Assembly (NCBI GenBank): GCA_902364065.1
Contig: CABJCJ010000018.1
Location: forward strand, 1 to 53,056
Length of the DNA stretch: 53,056 nt
Source: Veillonellaceae bacterium SB90
GTDB taxonomy: Bacteria; Bacillota; Negativicutes; Selenomonadales; Selenomonadaceae
Reading direction: 5' to 3'
Below the pieces are notes generated by a model that made no database searches, was not told the DNA's origin, and saw only the letters and a program-made list of their open reading frames with translations. The position numbers and the translations under genes were made by a program. This document shows, in pieces, positions 44,510 through 52,095 of this stretch; positions within the stretch are counted from its first letter, which is position 1; every line of letters begins with the position of its first letter.

Positions 44510-45007
44510 TTGGCTGAAGAAAAGAATCCATGGGAGGAAGTTGGGCGGCTCTGTGAAATCGTGGCAAAGCTGCGGGGGCCGGACGGGTGCCCCTGGGACC
44601 GGGTGCAGACGCATGAGAGCTTGAAGCCTGCCTGCATAGAGGAAGCGGCGGAGGTGATCGGCGGGATCGATATCTTGAAGGAGACGGGCAGGGCCGAGAA
44701 TCTCAAGGAAGAACTCGGCGACCTCCTGCTGCAGGTGATTTTTCATGCGCAGCTGGCACAGGAAGAAGGATTCTTTTCACTGGCGGATGTTGCGGCTGCG
44801 GCGGCGGATAAGATGGTGCGCCGTCATCCGCATGTCTTCCACGAGCCGATGCTCGATGATGACGGCCAGCCGCTGACGGGGTGGCAGCAGATCAAGGCAC
44901 AAGAAAAGAAGGGGCGCGAGTGGGAAGAAGCATATCTGCCGGTTGCCTTTGAGGAGGCCGCTGATCTGATTGAACAGGCAAAGAAGAGAAAGGGAATTTC
45001 ATCATGA
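44510..45007 (+). CDS. mazG: MazG-family nucleotide pyrophosphohydrolase
   Basis: 165 residues from TTG 44510, nine bases after GAAAGG; the earlier ATG 44501 directly abuts the SD and is less likely. Single MazG domain with the metal-binding motifs EEAAEVIGGID (ExxE12-like) and EELGDLLLQVIFHAQ, plus CPWDRVQTHESLKP at the start and KMVRRHPHVF. MazG cleaves (d)NTPs to NMP and pyrophosphate, sanitising the nucleotide pool. Enterobacterial MazG has two such domains (about 263 residues); this one is shorter with a single domain and a Lys-rich tail. The stop overlaps the def start by four bases. Confidence 0.88.
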   Translation: MAEEKNPWEEVGRLCEIVAKLRGPDGCPWDRVQTHESLKPACIEEAAEVIGGIDILKETGRAENLKEELGDLLLQVIFHAQLAQEEGFFSLADVAAAAADKMVRRHPHVFHEPMLDDDGQPLTGWQQIKAQEKKGREWEEAYLPVAFEEAADLIEQAKKRKGISS

Positions 45008-45417
45008 TCCGTGACATTGTACGCGACACGTTTTTCCTGTCGCAGCCGTCCGTGGCAGCGGAGCGCAAGGATGTGCCGATTGCCGAAGACCTCATTGATA
45101 CGCTCAAGGCCAATGCCGGCCGCTGCGTCGGTCTGGCGGCGAACATGATTGGCGAGCGCAAGTGCATCATCGCCATCTGCGTCGGCCATGCCTACCTGGC
45201 GATGCTGAATCCAGTGGTCGTCCGCCACGCGAAGGAGCAGTATGAGACGAGCGAAGGCTGCCTGTCTCTCGATGGAGAACGGCCAGTGAAACGCTATGCC
45301 TGGCTTGAGGTGGAGTACCGCGATCTGAAATTCAAGAAGCAGCGGCAGACATTTCGCGATTTTCCTGCCGAGATTGTCCAGCACGAACTGGACCACTGCG
45401 CAGGAATCCTGATTTGA
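45004..45417 (+). CDS. def: Atypical peptide deformylase
   Basis: 137 residues from ATG 45004, overlapping mazG. Motif 2 EGCLSL (metal Cys) and motif 3 QHELDHCAGILI (two metal His, catalytic Glu) are intact. Motif 1 reads GLAANMIG instead of GxGLAAxQ: the Gln that forms the oxyanion hole in classical deformylases is Met. The protein is also about 30 residues shorter than E. coli Def, lacking the C-terminal helix. Similar short versions with GLAANMIG occur in Clostridia (recalled). It may deformylate nascent proteins slowly, act on other formyl peptides or be a paralogue with another role; a standard def gene could be elsewhere. Confidence 0.8.
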   Translation: MIRDIVRDTFFLSQPSVAAERKDVPIAEDLIDTLKANAGRCVGLAANMIGERKCIIAICVGHAYLAMLNPVVVRHAKEQYETSEGCLSLDGERPVKRYAWLEVEYRDLKFKKQRQTFRDFPAEIVQHELDHCAGILI

Positions 45418-45481
45418 TGTGGAAGGGATCTCGATGTATTTCATCTGCTGACAGAACAACTGACAACTGGATACGGAATAT

Positions 45482-45518
45482 AAAAATGGAGCCGTCCTTA
45501 CTGGATAGCTCCATTTTT
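45482..45518. terminator. Bidirectional terminator between def and ade
   Basis: 11-bp perfect inverted repeat (45482-45492 and 45508-45518) that starts AAAAA and ends TTTTT. Confidence 0.88.
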
Positions 45519-45534
45519 GCGAGGGAATCTTGTT

Positions 45535-47313
45535 TTATTTTTTCAGTTCCAGGATGGGGTCAAAGTAGGACAGCTTCGTGTAGTCCACGTTGCCGCCGTC
45601 GGTGATGGCCAGATCCGGGATGGCCGTGATGGGCAGGAACGAGAGATAAAAAATCGGGTCAGGGAGACGGCTGCCGATGGCTTTTGCTGCTTCGTCGAGT
45701 TCGTTTTCCTTGGCTGCCAGTTCCTCCGGCGAAAGGTCCGAGGCAATGCCGGCAATCGGCAGGGGCAGGAACGAGACGATCTTGCCGTCGATGACGACAA
45801 TCTGTCCGCCGCCCTGCTCGATGAGCGTGTTGGCCGCCAGGGCCATGTCCTCGTAGTTGGCGCCGGCGACGACGAGGTTGTTGTCATCCGGTGCCGCCGT
45901 CGTGGCAATCGCGCCTTTCTGGAAGGACCAGCCGGAAATGAAGCCCTTGGACATATTGCCGTTCAAGCCATAGCGTTCGATGACCGATACGAGTGCCACA
46001 TCCTTTTCGGCACTGGGGCGGACAATACCGCCGCGGACTTCGAGTTCGACATCGCGGCGCTTGCGCATGAAGGGGCCGATGCTGTTGATGGTCTCGACGA
46101 CGGCCGTTCCTTCGTCGAGATCCACGTGATAGGCGAAATCATCCGCCGTCAGCGGTGCATGCTGCACGGTATGAAGCAGATTGTCCGCGCGATCCGGGAT
46201 GACGTAGTGGAATTTGTTCTCGCCGTTCTCGGTGACCAGCATACCCTTGCTGACGACCGTTTCCACCTGGAAGGTGCCCGGCTGATCGACGAGCAGGATA
46301 TCGGCATCCTTGCCCGGTGCGATCGAGCCGACATGATCGTCGATCTGGTAGGCTTCGGCAGCGTTGATCGTGGCCATCTGGATGGCTGTCATGGGCTCGA
46401 CGCCGGCGGCAATGGCCAGATGCACCATGTGATCGATGTGGCCTTCCTTGAGGATGCCGCGGGCATTCACGTCATCGGAGCAGAAGCTCGTATGGCGGGC
46501 CATGCCAGGTGCGCCCTCGGTGATGGCGCGGACATTCTCCTTGAGGAATTTCGTGACGGCGGATTCCCGGATGATCGTATGAATACCCTTGCGGGCCTTT
46601 TCGAGGAACTCCTCGTGGTCGTAGCTCTCGTGATCGACGCGGACACCGCTCATGAGATATTCGTTGAGAGCCTTGCCGGTTGCCAGCGGGCTGCAGCCGA
46701 AAATGGGGCGATGGTATTTCTGTGCGAGCACCAGGGCTTCCATGGTGTCGGGGTCCTTCGTCTGGACGGCTTCGCGCACGAGCTCCCAGATGCCGTAGCA
46801 GCGCGGGTCCTGATGGTACTTGGCGTGATCCTTGGCCGTCACGTTATAGGCAATCGTCGAAACCGGGATCGTGTACGGCGTCTTGTACGGCAGCGCCCAG
46901 AACACCTTCAGTGGCGAGGCGTCGACCTCGTCGAAAATGGTCTTGAGGCCGTCGACGCCGATGACGGAGATGTATTCATCGAGGCCGCTGACGATGCTCG
47001 TCGTGCCGTGCGGGACGACGGCCTGGGCAAAGCGGGTCATGCTCATCTTGCTGCATTCCACATGGATGTGGCAGTCGATGAGTCCCGGCGCCAGATATTT
47101 TCCCGTCGCATCGATTTTCTGCGTATGTGCATCGATGTAGTCGGAAATATCGCTTTCTACGGCGACAATCTTTCCTTTGTAGATGGCTACGTCAGCCTTA
47201 TAATATTCGCTCGTATTGACGTTGATCAGCGTGCCGCCAAGGATGGCCATGTCGGCTTTCCGCTTGGCCGCGCCGGCATCGATGTACTCGGATAACAGTT
47301 CTTTCGTAAGCAT
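45535..47313 (-). CDS. ade: Adenine deaminase (Ade/AdeC, amidohydrolase type)
   Basis: 592 residues from ATG 47313 with AAGGAGA upstream. Two-domain amidohydrolase: binuclear metal site DCHIHVECSKMSM near 90, SGVRVDHESYD, FCSDDVNARG (last Asp ligand) and the C-terminal domain with GFISGWSFQKGAIATT typed in parts here, then AAPDDNNLVVAG. Family length is about 580. It converts adenine to hypoxanthine and ammonia in the cytosol. It is the last gene of an operon with an NCS2 purine permease (11 bp upstream) and a second, unrelated adenine deaminase-like enzyme. Confidence 0.93.
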   Translation of the reverse strand: MLTKELLSEYIDAGAAKRKADMAILGGTLINVNTSEYYKADVAIYKGKIVAVESDISDYIDAHTQKIDATGKYLAPGLIDCHIHVECSKMSMTRFAQAVVPHGTTSIVSGLDEYISVIGVDGLKTIFDEVDASPLKVFWALPYKTPYTIPVSTIAYNVTAKDHAKYHQDPRCYGIWELVREAVQTKDPDTMEALVLAQKYHRPIFGCSPLATGKALNEYLMSGVRVDHESYDHEEFLEKARKGIHTIIRESAVTKFLKENVRAITEGAPGMARHTSFCSDDVNARGILKEGHIDHMVHLAIAAGVEPMTAIQMATINAAEAYQIDDHVGSIAPGKDADILLVDQPGTFQVETVVSKGMLVTENGENKFHYVIPDRADNLLHTVQHAPLTADDFAYHVDLDEGTAVVETINSIGPFMRKRRDVELEVRGGIVRPSAEKDVALVSVIERYGLNGNMSKGFISGWSFQKGAIATTAAPDDNNLVVAGANYEDMALAANTLIEQGGGQIVVIDGKIVSFLPLPIAGIASDLSPEELAAKENELDEAAKAIGSRLPDPIFYLSFLPITAIPDLAITDGGNVDYTKLSYFDPILELKK

Positions 47314-47324
47314 GTCGATTCTCC

Positions 47325-48659
47325 TTAGAATTTAAGCATGGTCAAGGTGTACAGCAGGACGAGGAAGAGCACGAACATCACCCAGATGAGGGGATTGAGC
47401 TCCTTGCGGCGTCCGGCAATCGTCATCAGGATGGGGTAGAACAGGAAGCCAAAAGCGATACCATAGGAGATGTTGAACGTCAGCGGCATGCCGATGATGA
47501 CCATGAAGGCCGGGAACGCCACCTCAAACTGATCCCAATGGATCTCGCGCAGGGAAGACGTCATGAGCACGCCGACGATGATCAGGGCCGGAGCCGTGAC
47601 CTGAGCCGTGACGACGGCCAGGAGCGGGGAGAAGATCATGCTGAAGGCGAAGAGGATGGCGACGACGATGGCCGTCAGTCCCGTGCGAGCGCCGACGGCA
47701 ATGCCCGCCGAGGATTCGACGTAAGCTGCCGTAGGCGTCGTGCCCATGACGGCACCGCCAAGCATGGACAGGGAATCCGCCATGAGGGCGCGGCCGATGC
47801 GCGGCATCTTGCCGTTGCGCATGATGCCAGCCTGCTGGGCAAGACCGATGAGCGTGCCTGCCGTATCGAAGAATGCGACGAGGAAGAAGATGACGACGAC
47901 GGCCCACATCTGCGGATCCGAAAGGATGGAGGTCATGTTGCTGACGCCAACGCCAAACGTCGGATCAAGGCTCGGTGCCATGGAAATGATGCTTTCCGGT
48001 GGTGGGATGATCTGAGTGATGAGGCCCATGATGGCCGTCAGGACGATGCCATAAAAGATGGCACCGGGAACCTTCTTTGCCATGAGGATGGCCGTGACGA
48101 ACAAGCCGAAGATGGTGAGCCAGGTCGTCGGCACCTTGAACGAACCGATGGCGACCAAGGAGGACGGATCGGCTATGACGATGCCGCCGCCCTGCAGGCC
48201 GACGAAGGAGATGAAGATGCCGATACCGGCGGCCATCGCGTACTTCAGGTCCTGCGGGATGGCGTCGATGATGATCTCGCGGATCTTGAACAGGGAAACC
48301 AGCGTGAACAGGATGGACGCGACGAAGACGCCGCCCATGGCCTGCTGCCAGGGAATGCCCATGGCCAGCACGACCGAATACGTGAAGAACGCGTTATCGC
48401 CGAGGCCCGGTGCGATGGCGATGGGGTAATTCGCGAGGAAGCCCATGAGCAGGCAGCCCATGATGGCCGACAGGGCCGTGGCCGTGAAGACGGCGCCGGC
48501 ATCCATGCCGGCATCGCCGAGGATGATCGGATTGACAAAGAGAATGTAGGCCATGGAGACAAAGGTCGTCAGACCGGCCAGGCATTCGCGCTTTACCGTG
48601 GTGTTGTTTTCCGACAGGTGAAAGAGTCTCTCCAGGACTCCGGTGGATTGGTTAGACAT
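47325..48659 (-). CDS. NCS2-family purine base permease
   Basis: 444 residues from ATG 48659, AAGAGGT upstream. About 13-14 membrane segments in the AzgA/PbuG branch of the nucleobase-ascorbate/NCS2 family: the N-terminal part AYILFVNPIIL, GLGDNAFFTYSVVLAMGIPWQ, AFFDTAGTLIGLAQQAG and GTTPTAAYVESSAGIAVGARTG are typical. Members import adenine, guanine or hypoxanthine with protons. Location between two adenine deaminase genes argues for adenine as the main substrate, which is inference. 53 bp separate it from the upstream deaminase gene; no terminator lies between. Confidence 0.9.
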   Translation of the reverse strand: MSNQSTGVLERLFHLSENNTTVKRECLAGLTTFVSMAYILFVNPIILGDAGMDAGAVFTATALSAIMGCLLMGFLANYPIAIAPGLGDNAFFTYSVVLAMGIPWQQAMGGVFVASILFTLVSLFKIREIIIDAIPQDLKYAMAAGIGIFISFVGLQGGGIVIADPSSLVAIGSFKVPTTWLTIFGLFVTAILMAKKVPGAIFYGIVLTAIMGLITQIIPPPESIISMAPSLDPTFGVGVSNMTSILSDPQMWAVVVIFFLVAFFDTAGTLIGLAQQAGIMRNGKMPRIGRALMADSLSMLGGAVMGTTPTAAYVESSAGIAVGARTGLTAIVVAILFAFSMIFSPLLAVVTAQVTAPALIIVGVLMTSSLREIHWDQFEVAFPAFMVIIGMPLTFNISYGIAFGFLFYPILMTIAGRRKELNPLIWVMFVLFLVLLYTLTMLKF

Positions 48660-48712
48660 GAAAATAGATACCTCTTGTTTCGTTATGCGTTAAATGGGTT
48701 ACGGGCGTTTCC

Positions 48713-49729
48713 TTAGTGAGTCCGCGCATATGCTTCGAGCTCGGCAATATAGATGGCCTTCTGCTCATCGCTGATCCAGGACGTTTCGAACGAGTTGCGG
48801 GCCAGCGTCACGACCTGTTCCTTCGTCAGATTGAAGGCGTCGGCCAGTGCGTAGTAGTTGTCGCTGATGTAGCCGCCAAAGTAGGCCGGGTCGTCGGAAT
48901 GAGCCGAGACCTTGACGCCCTTGGACAAGAGTTCAAGCACTTCCGGTCCCTTCATCTCCGGGCGCACGAACGTGTTGGACAGCGGGCAGGTCGTGAAGCC
49001 GATGTGATGCTTGGCCGCATACGCAACAAGGTCCGGGTCCTCGACGATGTTGGTGCCATGGTCGATGCGCTCGACGCCGATGACTTCCAGCAGGTCACGG
49101 ATGTGCTCGATGGAATCCTTCTGGTCGATGTCCGCATGTGCCGTGAGGTGCAGGCCGTATTGCTCCGCCTGCGTGAACTGGTTGAAGAATTTCATCGGCG
49201 GGTTGTTGTGCTCATCGGAATCCAGGCCGACGCCGATGAATTTGTCGCGGTAGGGCAGGGATTCTTCCAGCGTCTTGCGTGCCGACTCACGCGACAGGTC
49301 GCGCAGGAAGCACATGATCAGTCTGGCATCGACATGGAGTGCACGGGCGTCGACCGTCGCGCGGTAGAGGCCGTTGATGAACGTCTCAAAGGCGATGCCG
49401 CGGCTCGTATGGGCCTGAGGATCAAAGAAGATTTCCGCATGACGGACGTTGTTTTCTGCAGCGTGATGGAGATATTCCATAGCCAGGTCATAGAAATCCT
49501 CTTCTGTCTGCAGCACATTCATAGCCGGATAGTAGACGGCCAGGAACGATGCCAGATCGTCGTACTGATAGGAAGCGCGCACTTCCTCAATCGTCGTCTG
49601 GCCGATGTCCACATGATTCTTCTGAGCCAGTTTCAGCTTCAATTCCGGCTCCAGCGTGCCTTCGATGTGCAGATGCAGCTCTGCTTTCGGCATGCCTACG
49701 ATAAACTCTTTCGTGACTTCTGTAGCCAT
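48713..49729 (-). CDS. Adenine deaminase of the Aah1/adenosine deaminase-like fold
   Basis: 338 residues from ATG 49729, with AGGAGGGG upstream; a longer frame to 49816 has no SD. It is an adenosine deaminase-superfamily TIM barrel: PKAELHLHIEGTLEPELKLK at the start (His-x-His metal site), HAEIFFDPQAHTSRG, HLTAHADID, ERIDHGTNI and SDDPAYFGGYISDNY. The HIEGTLEPEL and FDPQxHTxRG forms are those of fungal/Pseudomonas adenine aminohydrolases, whereas true adenosine deaminases usually show HLDG (recalled, not aligned). It would therefore deaminate adenine to hypoxanthine, duplicating Ade downstream. True adenosine deamination remains possible. First gene of the purine salvage operon. Confidence 0.85.
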   Translation of the reverse strand: MATEVTKEFIVGMPKAELHLHIEGTLEPELKLKLAQKNHVDIGQTTIEEVRASYQYDDLASFLAVYYPAMNVLQTEEDFYDLAMEYLHHAAENNVRHAEIFFDPQAHTSRGIAFETFINGLYRATVDARALHVDARLIMCFLRDLSRESARKTLEESLPYRDKFIGVGLDSDEHNNPPMKFFNQFTQAEQYGLHLTAHADIDQKDSIEHIRDLLEVIGVERIDHGTNIVEDPDLVAYAAKHHIGFTTCPLSNTFVRPEMKGPEVLELLSKGVKVSAHSDDPAYFGGYISDNYYALADAFNLTKEQVVTLARNSFETSWISDEQKAIYIAELEAYARTH

Positions 49730-49849
49730 GGATACCCCTCCTGTTAACGAAAAAAATAGACTGCCACACGCCATCAGCGTACAACAGCCACACAGTCCTC
49801 CAGTCCTCAGCGCCACTGAAGACCTTCTTATAGAATTGATTCTGTGTTC

Positions 49850-49878
49850 ATTATACTCATATGGTTTTCATCTGTCAA
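49850..49878 (-). promoter_or_regulatory. Consensus promoter of the adenine salvage operon
   Basis: Minus strand: perfect TTGACA (49873-49878), 17-bp spacer, perfect TATAAT (49850-49855). The leader is about 115 nt with a short hairpin but no recognisable purine riboswitch. The 324-bp gap 49730-50053 otherwise holds AT-rich DNA and the upstream region of the divergent gene; no convincing promoter for that gene was found. Confidence 0.88.
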
Positions 49879-50053
49879 TCAGCAAAATTCTCAGCGCAGG
49901 AGACGTTTGTTCAATCTAAAATGACAGAATAGAAAATAGTATTATAACGAACGAAAAATTTGCTTAGCAGGATTTTTTATTACTTTATAGAAGAAATAAA
50001 TCGTATATACATTATGCTTCAGAATGATCGTTATAGAGAAGGGGGTTTTGAAT

Positions 50054-50608
50054 ATGAGCGTAGAATTTTCTGGAAAGAAAGCGTGCATTGCGCCGGAGGG
50101 CGTGTTTATCATCGGGACGTATGACGAGAACGGCGTGCCGAATGCGATGAACGCGGTCTGGGGAACACAGTCGGACTATGATGAAATCACGTTGTTCCTG
50201 GCTAAGCATAAGACGACCGAGAACGTCAAGCATACCAAGGCTTTTACGGTCGCGTTTGCCACGAAGGATACGATGGAGATCGCCGACTATTTTGGCGTGG
50301 AGACAGGCAACAAGGTAAACAAGATCGAAAAGGCCAGCTGCCACGTCCATAAGAGCACGCATGTCAATGCACCGATCATCGAAGAGTTCCCGGTAACGCT
50401 CGAGTGCGAGTGCGTAAGCTACGACGATGAGACGGGAATTCTCGTCGGCAAGATCATCGCCCAGCAGGCGGATGAATCCGTACTCACGAACGGTGTGGTG
50501 GATTACGACAAGCTGCAGCCGATCCTGTTTGACATTGCCACGAGGACGTATCGCCTGGTAGGCCCCGTCGTCGGCAAAGCATTCCACGACGGCCTGAAGT
50601 TCAAATAA
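50054..50608 (+). CDS. Flavin reductase-like FMN-binding protein
   Basis: 184 residues from ATG 50054, with AAGGGGG upstream; the earlier ATG 50024 has no SD. Split-barrel FMN-binding protein of the DIM6/NTAB (flavin reductase) family: GVFIIGTYDENGVPNAMNAVWG at the start (typed as two halves in most alignments), LAKHKTTENVKHTKAFTVAF, DYFGVETGNKVNK and a C-terminal strand ending KAFHDGLKFK. Relatives reduce flavins or quinones with NAD(P)H, and some bind flavin for oxygen detoxification. No partner oxygenase is nearby. Monocistronic, divergent from the adenine operon, ended by a long hairpin terminator. Confidence 0.8.
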   Translation: MSVEFSGKKACIAPEGVFIIGTYDENGVPNAMNAVWGTQSDYDEITLFLAKHKTTENVKHTKAFTVAFATKDTMEIADYFGVETGNKVNKIEKASCHVHKSTHVNAPIIEEFPVTLECECVSYDDETGILVGKIIAQQADESVLTNGVVDYDKLQPILFDIATRTYRLVGPVVGKAFHDGLKFK

Positions 50609-50627
50609 TCGGATACGGTTGACTGCC

Positions 50628-50680
50628 GAGCCGCTTGGTTCCTTGGGGAGTGTTTTTCCAAGGTATCAAGCAGCTCTTTT
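50628..50680 (+). terminator. Terminator after the flavin reductase-like gene
   Basis: 19-base arms with small internal mismatches (50628-50646 and 50658-50676), 11-base loop, TTTT at the end. Confidence 0.85.
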
Positions 50681-50735
50681 ATGATTAATGGTAATTACCA
50701 TAAATAAAAATTATTTATTATAAAAAAGAAAATAT

Positions 50736-50764
50736 TTTACATCGCTTCAAATTCATGTCATAAT
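50736..50764 (+). promoter_or_regulatory. Promoter of a small ORF
   Basis: TTTACA (50736-50741), 17-bp spacer, CATAAT (50759-50764) in a very AT-rich stretch (50690-50820). Confidence 0.6.
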
Positions 50765-50823
50765 ATACATAAATAATAAACAGATATATTAATAAATATA
50801 ATAAATAAAAGGGAGCGATACGT

Positions 50824-51003
50824 ATGATGGAGCTTTGGTACAATCATGTAAAGAGTTATACGCAGGATATCTTGGAAGAAAATGCTGACAATCTCAAACG
50901 ATTTGAAGTTCGTCCCGGCATCTATTCCAATATCAACCCGGATGGCCTGCTTGACGTAAACGCTGCCGATTTCGATATTTCGGGACACGCCGTTTCCAAA
51001 TAA
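50824..51003 (+). CDS. Small ORF, perhaps a frameshifted gene
   Basis: 59 codons from ATG 50824 (AAGGGAG upstream) to TAA 51003: begins MMELWYNHVKSYTQD and ends ISGHAVSK. It has its own promoter and is followed by a terminator, so it is probably expressed. Just before the stop another frame continues smoothly: after DISG, removal of one base gives TPFPNNAIVCLDDGKRN, then YGNIKYRISCD and a stop at about 51088 inside the terminator stem. That reading looks more protein-like than the present end. The composition is lower in GC than neighbouring genes. I do not recognise a family. It is either a short real protein or a gene broken by one indel. Confidence 0.5.
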   Translation: MMELWYNHVKSYTQDILEENADNLKRFEVRPGIYSNINPDGLLDVNAADFDISGHAVSK

Positions 51004-51054
51004 TGCAATCGTCTGTTTGGATGACGGTAAACGGAATACTAAGTATGGAAACAT

Positions 51055-51104
51055 AAAATACCGCATCTCTTGTGACTGTAGTTCATAGAGATGCGGTATT
51101 TTTT
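51055..51104. terminator. Bidirectional terminator before deoC end
   Basis: Perfect 16-bp inverted repeat (51055-51070 and 51087-51102), 16-base loop, flanked by A's and T's. Ends both the small ORF and convergent deoC. Confidence 0.92.
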
Positions 51105-51112
51105 GCTGTATC

Positions 51113-51802
51113 TTATGCCTGTGGTTTATAGCCGAGCACGATGGGGGTGGAGCGGAAGCCGACGCCCATGCGATCGATGCCCATATCGATGAGGTGCAGG
51201 AAGTGTTCGCGTGTGCGGATGCAGCCGCTGCCCTTCACTTTGATGCGGTCGCCGCAGGTATCGAGCATGACCTGGATGATTTCCGGCGTGGCGCCGTGAT
51301 TTTCGTGACCGGTCAGGAAGCCCGTGCTCGTCTTGACGAAATCGGCTTTGGCCGCAATGGCGCATTCGCAGGCCTGCCGGACTTCCGGTACCGTCAGGGC
51401 ATCCGTCTCGAAGATGACCTTGACTTCTGTGCCGTACTGGTGGCAGATGCTGACGACGGCGGCGATATCAGCGGTCACATCATCCCAGCGGTGGCTGCGG
51501 ATCCAGCCGAAGTTGGCGACGATGTCGAGTTCCTGGATGGGATAGGTGCAGCAGTATTCCTTTGCCTGCAGGACTTTTGATGTCGTGGTGCTGTCGCCAA
51601 AGGGGAAGTCGCAGACGACGCAGATGCCGGTCTCTGTACCAGCCGTGAGCTCCTGGGCAATCGGCAGCGAGGAGGGATTGATGCAGACGGTGGCACAACC
51701 GAAGTCGACGCCTTCTTTGATGTAGCGGCGGATGTCATCGTCGGTGAATTCCGGTTTGAGGACGGACTGGTCGATGTAGCGGGCAAGTTCTTTCTGGCTC
51801 AT
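51113..51802 (-). CDS. deoC: Deoxyribose-phosphate aldolase
   Basis: 229 residues from ATG 51802. DeoC motifs: DQSVLKPEFTDDDI at the start, VCDFPFGDSTTTSK, VKVIFETD, DFVKTSTGF with the Schiff-base Lys, and VKGSGCIRTREHFL. It splits 2-deoxyribose-5-phosphate into glyceraldehyde-3-phosphate and acetaldehyde in the cytosol. The ATG at 51802 has no SD; the well-placed SD-ATG pair lies upstream at 51848-51831 but is out of frame because of an A9 run. Divergent from a DeoR-family regulator with a DeoR-type operator between them, which suggests repression relieved by a deoxynucleoside-derived sugar phosphate. Confidence 0.92.
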   Translation of the reverse strand: MSQKELARYIDQSVLKPEFTDDDIRRYIKEGVDFGCATVCINPSSLPIAQELTAGTETGICVVCDFPFGDSTTTSKVLQAKEYCCTYPIQELDIVANFGWIRSHRWDDVTADIAAVVSICHQYGTEVKVIFETDALTVPEVRQACECAIAAKADFVKTSTGFLTGHENHGATPEIIQVMLDTCGDRIKVKGSGCIRTREHFLHLIDMGIDRMGVGFRSTPIVLGYKPQA

Positions 51803-51848
51803 TTCGCAGGCTTTTTTTTTCGGGATGTTTCATGGTGAGATGCTCCTT
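51803..51848 (-). promoter_or_regulatory. SD, alternative ATG and A9 run ahead of deoC
   Basis: On the minus strand AAGGAG (51848-51843) lies nine bases before an ATG (51833-51831). That ATG runs into nine A's (51820-51812) and reaches the deoC ATG in a different frame (31 bases apart). With eight A's it would be in frame and add ten residues (MKHPEKKACE) to DeoC. As it stands, initiation at the best site does not give DeoC unless slippage occurs. Confidence 0.7.
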
Positions 51849-51969
51849 TGCAGTTGATTGACAGTTAATCGGCTGATGGTATCTCCCGCTTGACGTCGGG
51901 GCAGGGATTCTTGGGAAGCGCTTCGTTGAGTCTTATGATACGCTGCTGATAGCCACTCAGCAAGCAATA

Positions 51970-51985
51970 TGTTTGATATCTAACA
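51970..51985. promoter_or_regulatory. DeoR-type operator
   Basis: TGTTTGATATCTAACA is a 16-bp near-palindrome identical at 13 of 16 positions to the E. coli DeoR operator TGTTAGAATTCTAACA (recalled). It lies between deoC and the DeoR-family gene, about 110 bp before the latter. Confidence 0.7.
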
Positions 51986-52010
51986 TAAAATCGCAAAGAA
52001 AGTGCCTTTA

Positions 52011-52052
52011 ATGTTATATTACCAACAGAAATATGTTATTATAACAACAGAA
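52011..52052. repeat. Two 20-bp direct repeats in the deoC-deoR intergenic region
   Basis: Imperfect copies starting ATGTTAT and ending AACAGAA at 52011-52030 and 52033-52052, 22 bp apart (two DNA turns). The second contains the 13-bp palindrome TGTTATTATAACA (52034-52046), which also supplies likely -10 sequences (TATTAT/TATAAC). They share TGTTA half-sites with the operator upstream and may be further regulator sites. Confidence 0.6.
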
Positions 52053-52095
52053 TAACAATAATCATGCATTTGTTTCTGGGAAAGGGGTTCTTGAT

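Noticed and set aside
45517..47295. 592-codon + strand frame opposite ade
   Set aside because: The same length as ade by coincidence of shared open codons; the minus-strand frame has all adenine deaminase motifs.
49730..49850. Purine riboswitch in the leader of the adenine operon
   Set aside because: Looked for the three-way junction with conserved loop-loop bases and did not find it; only a short ACGC/GCGT hairpin is visible.
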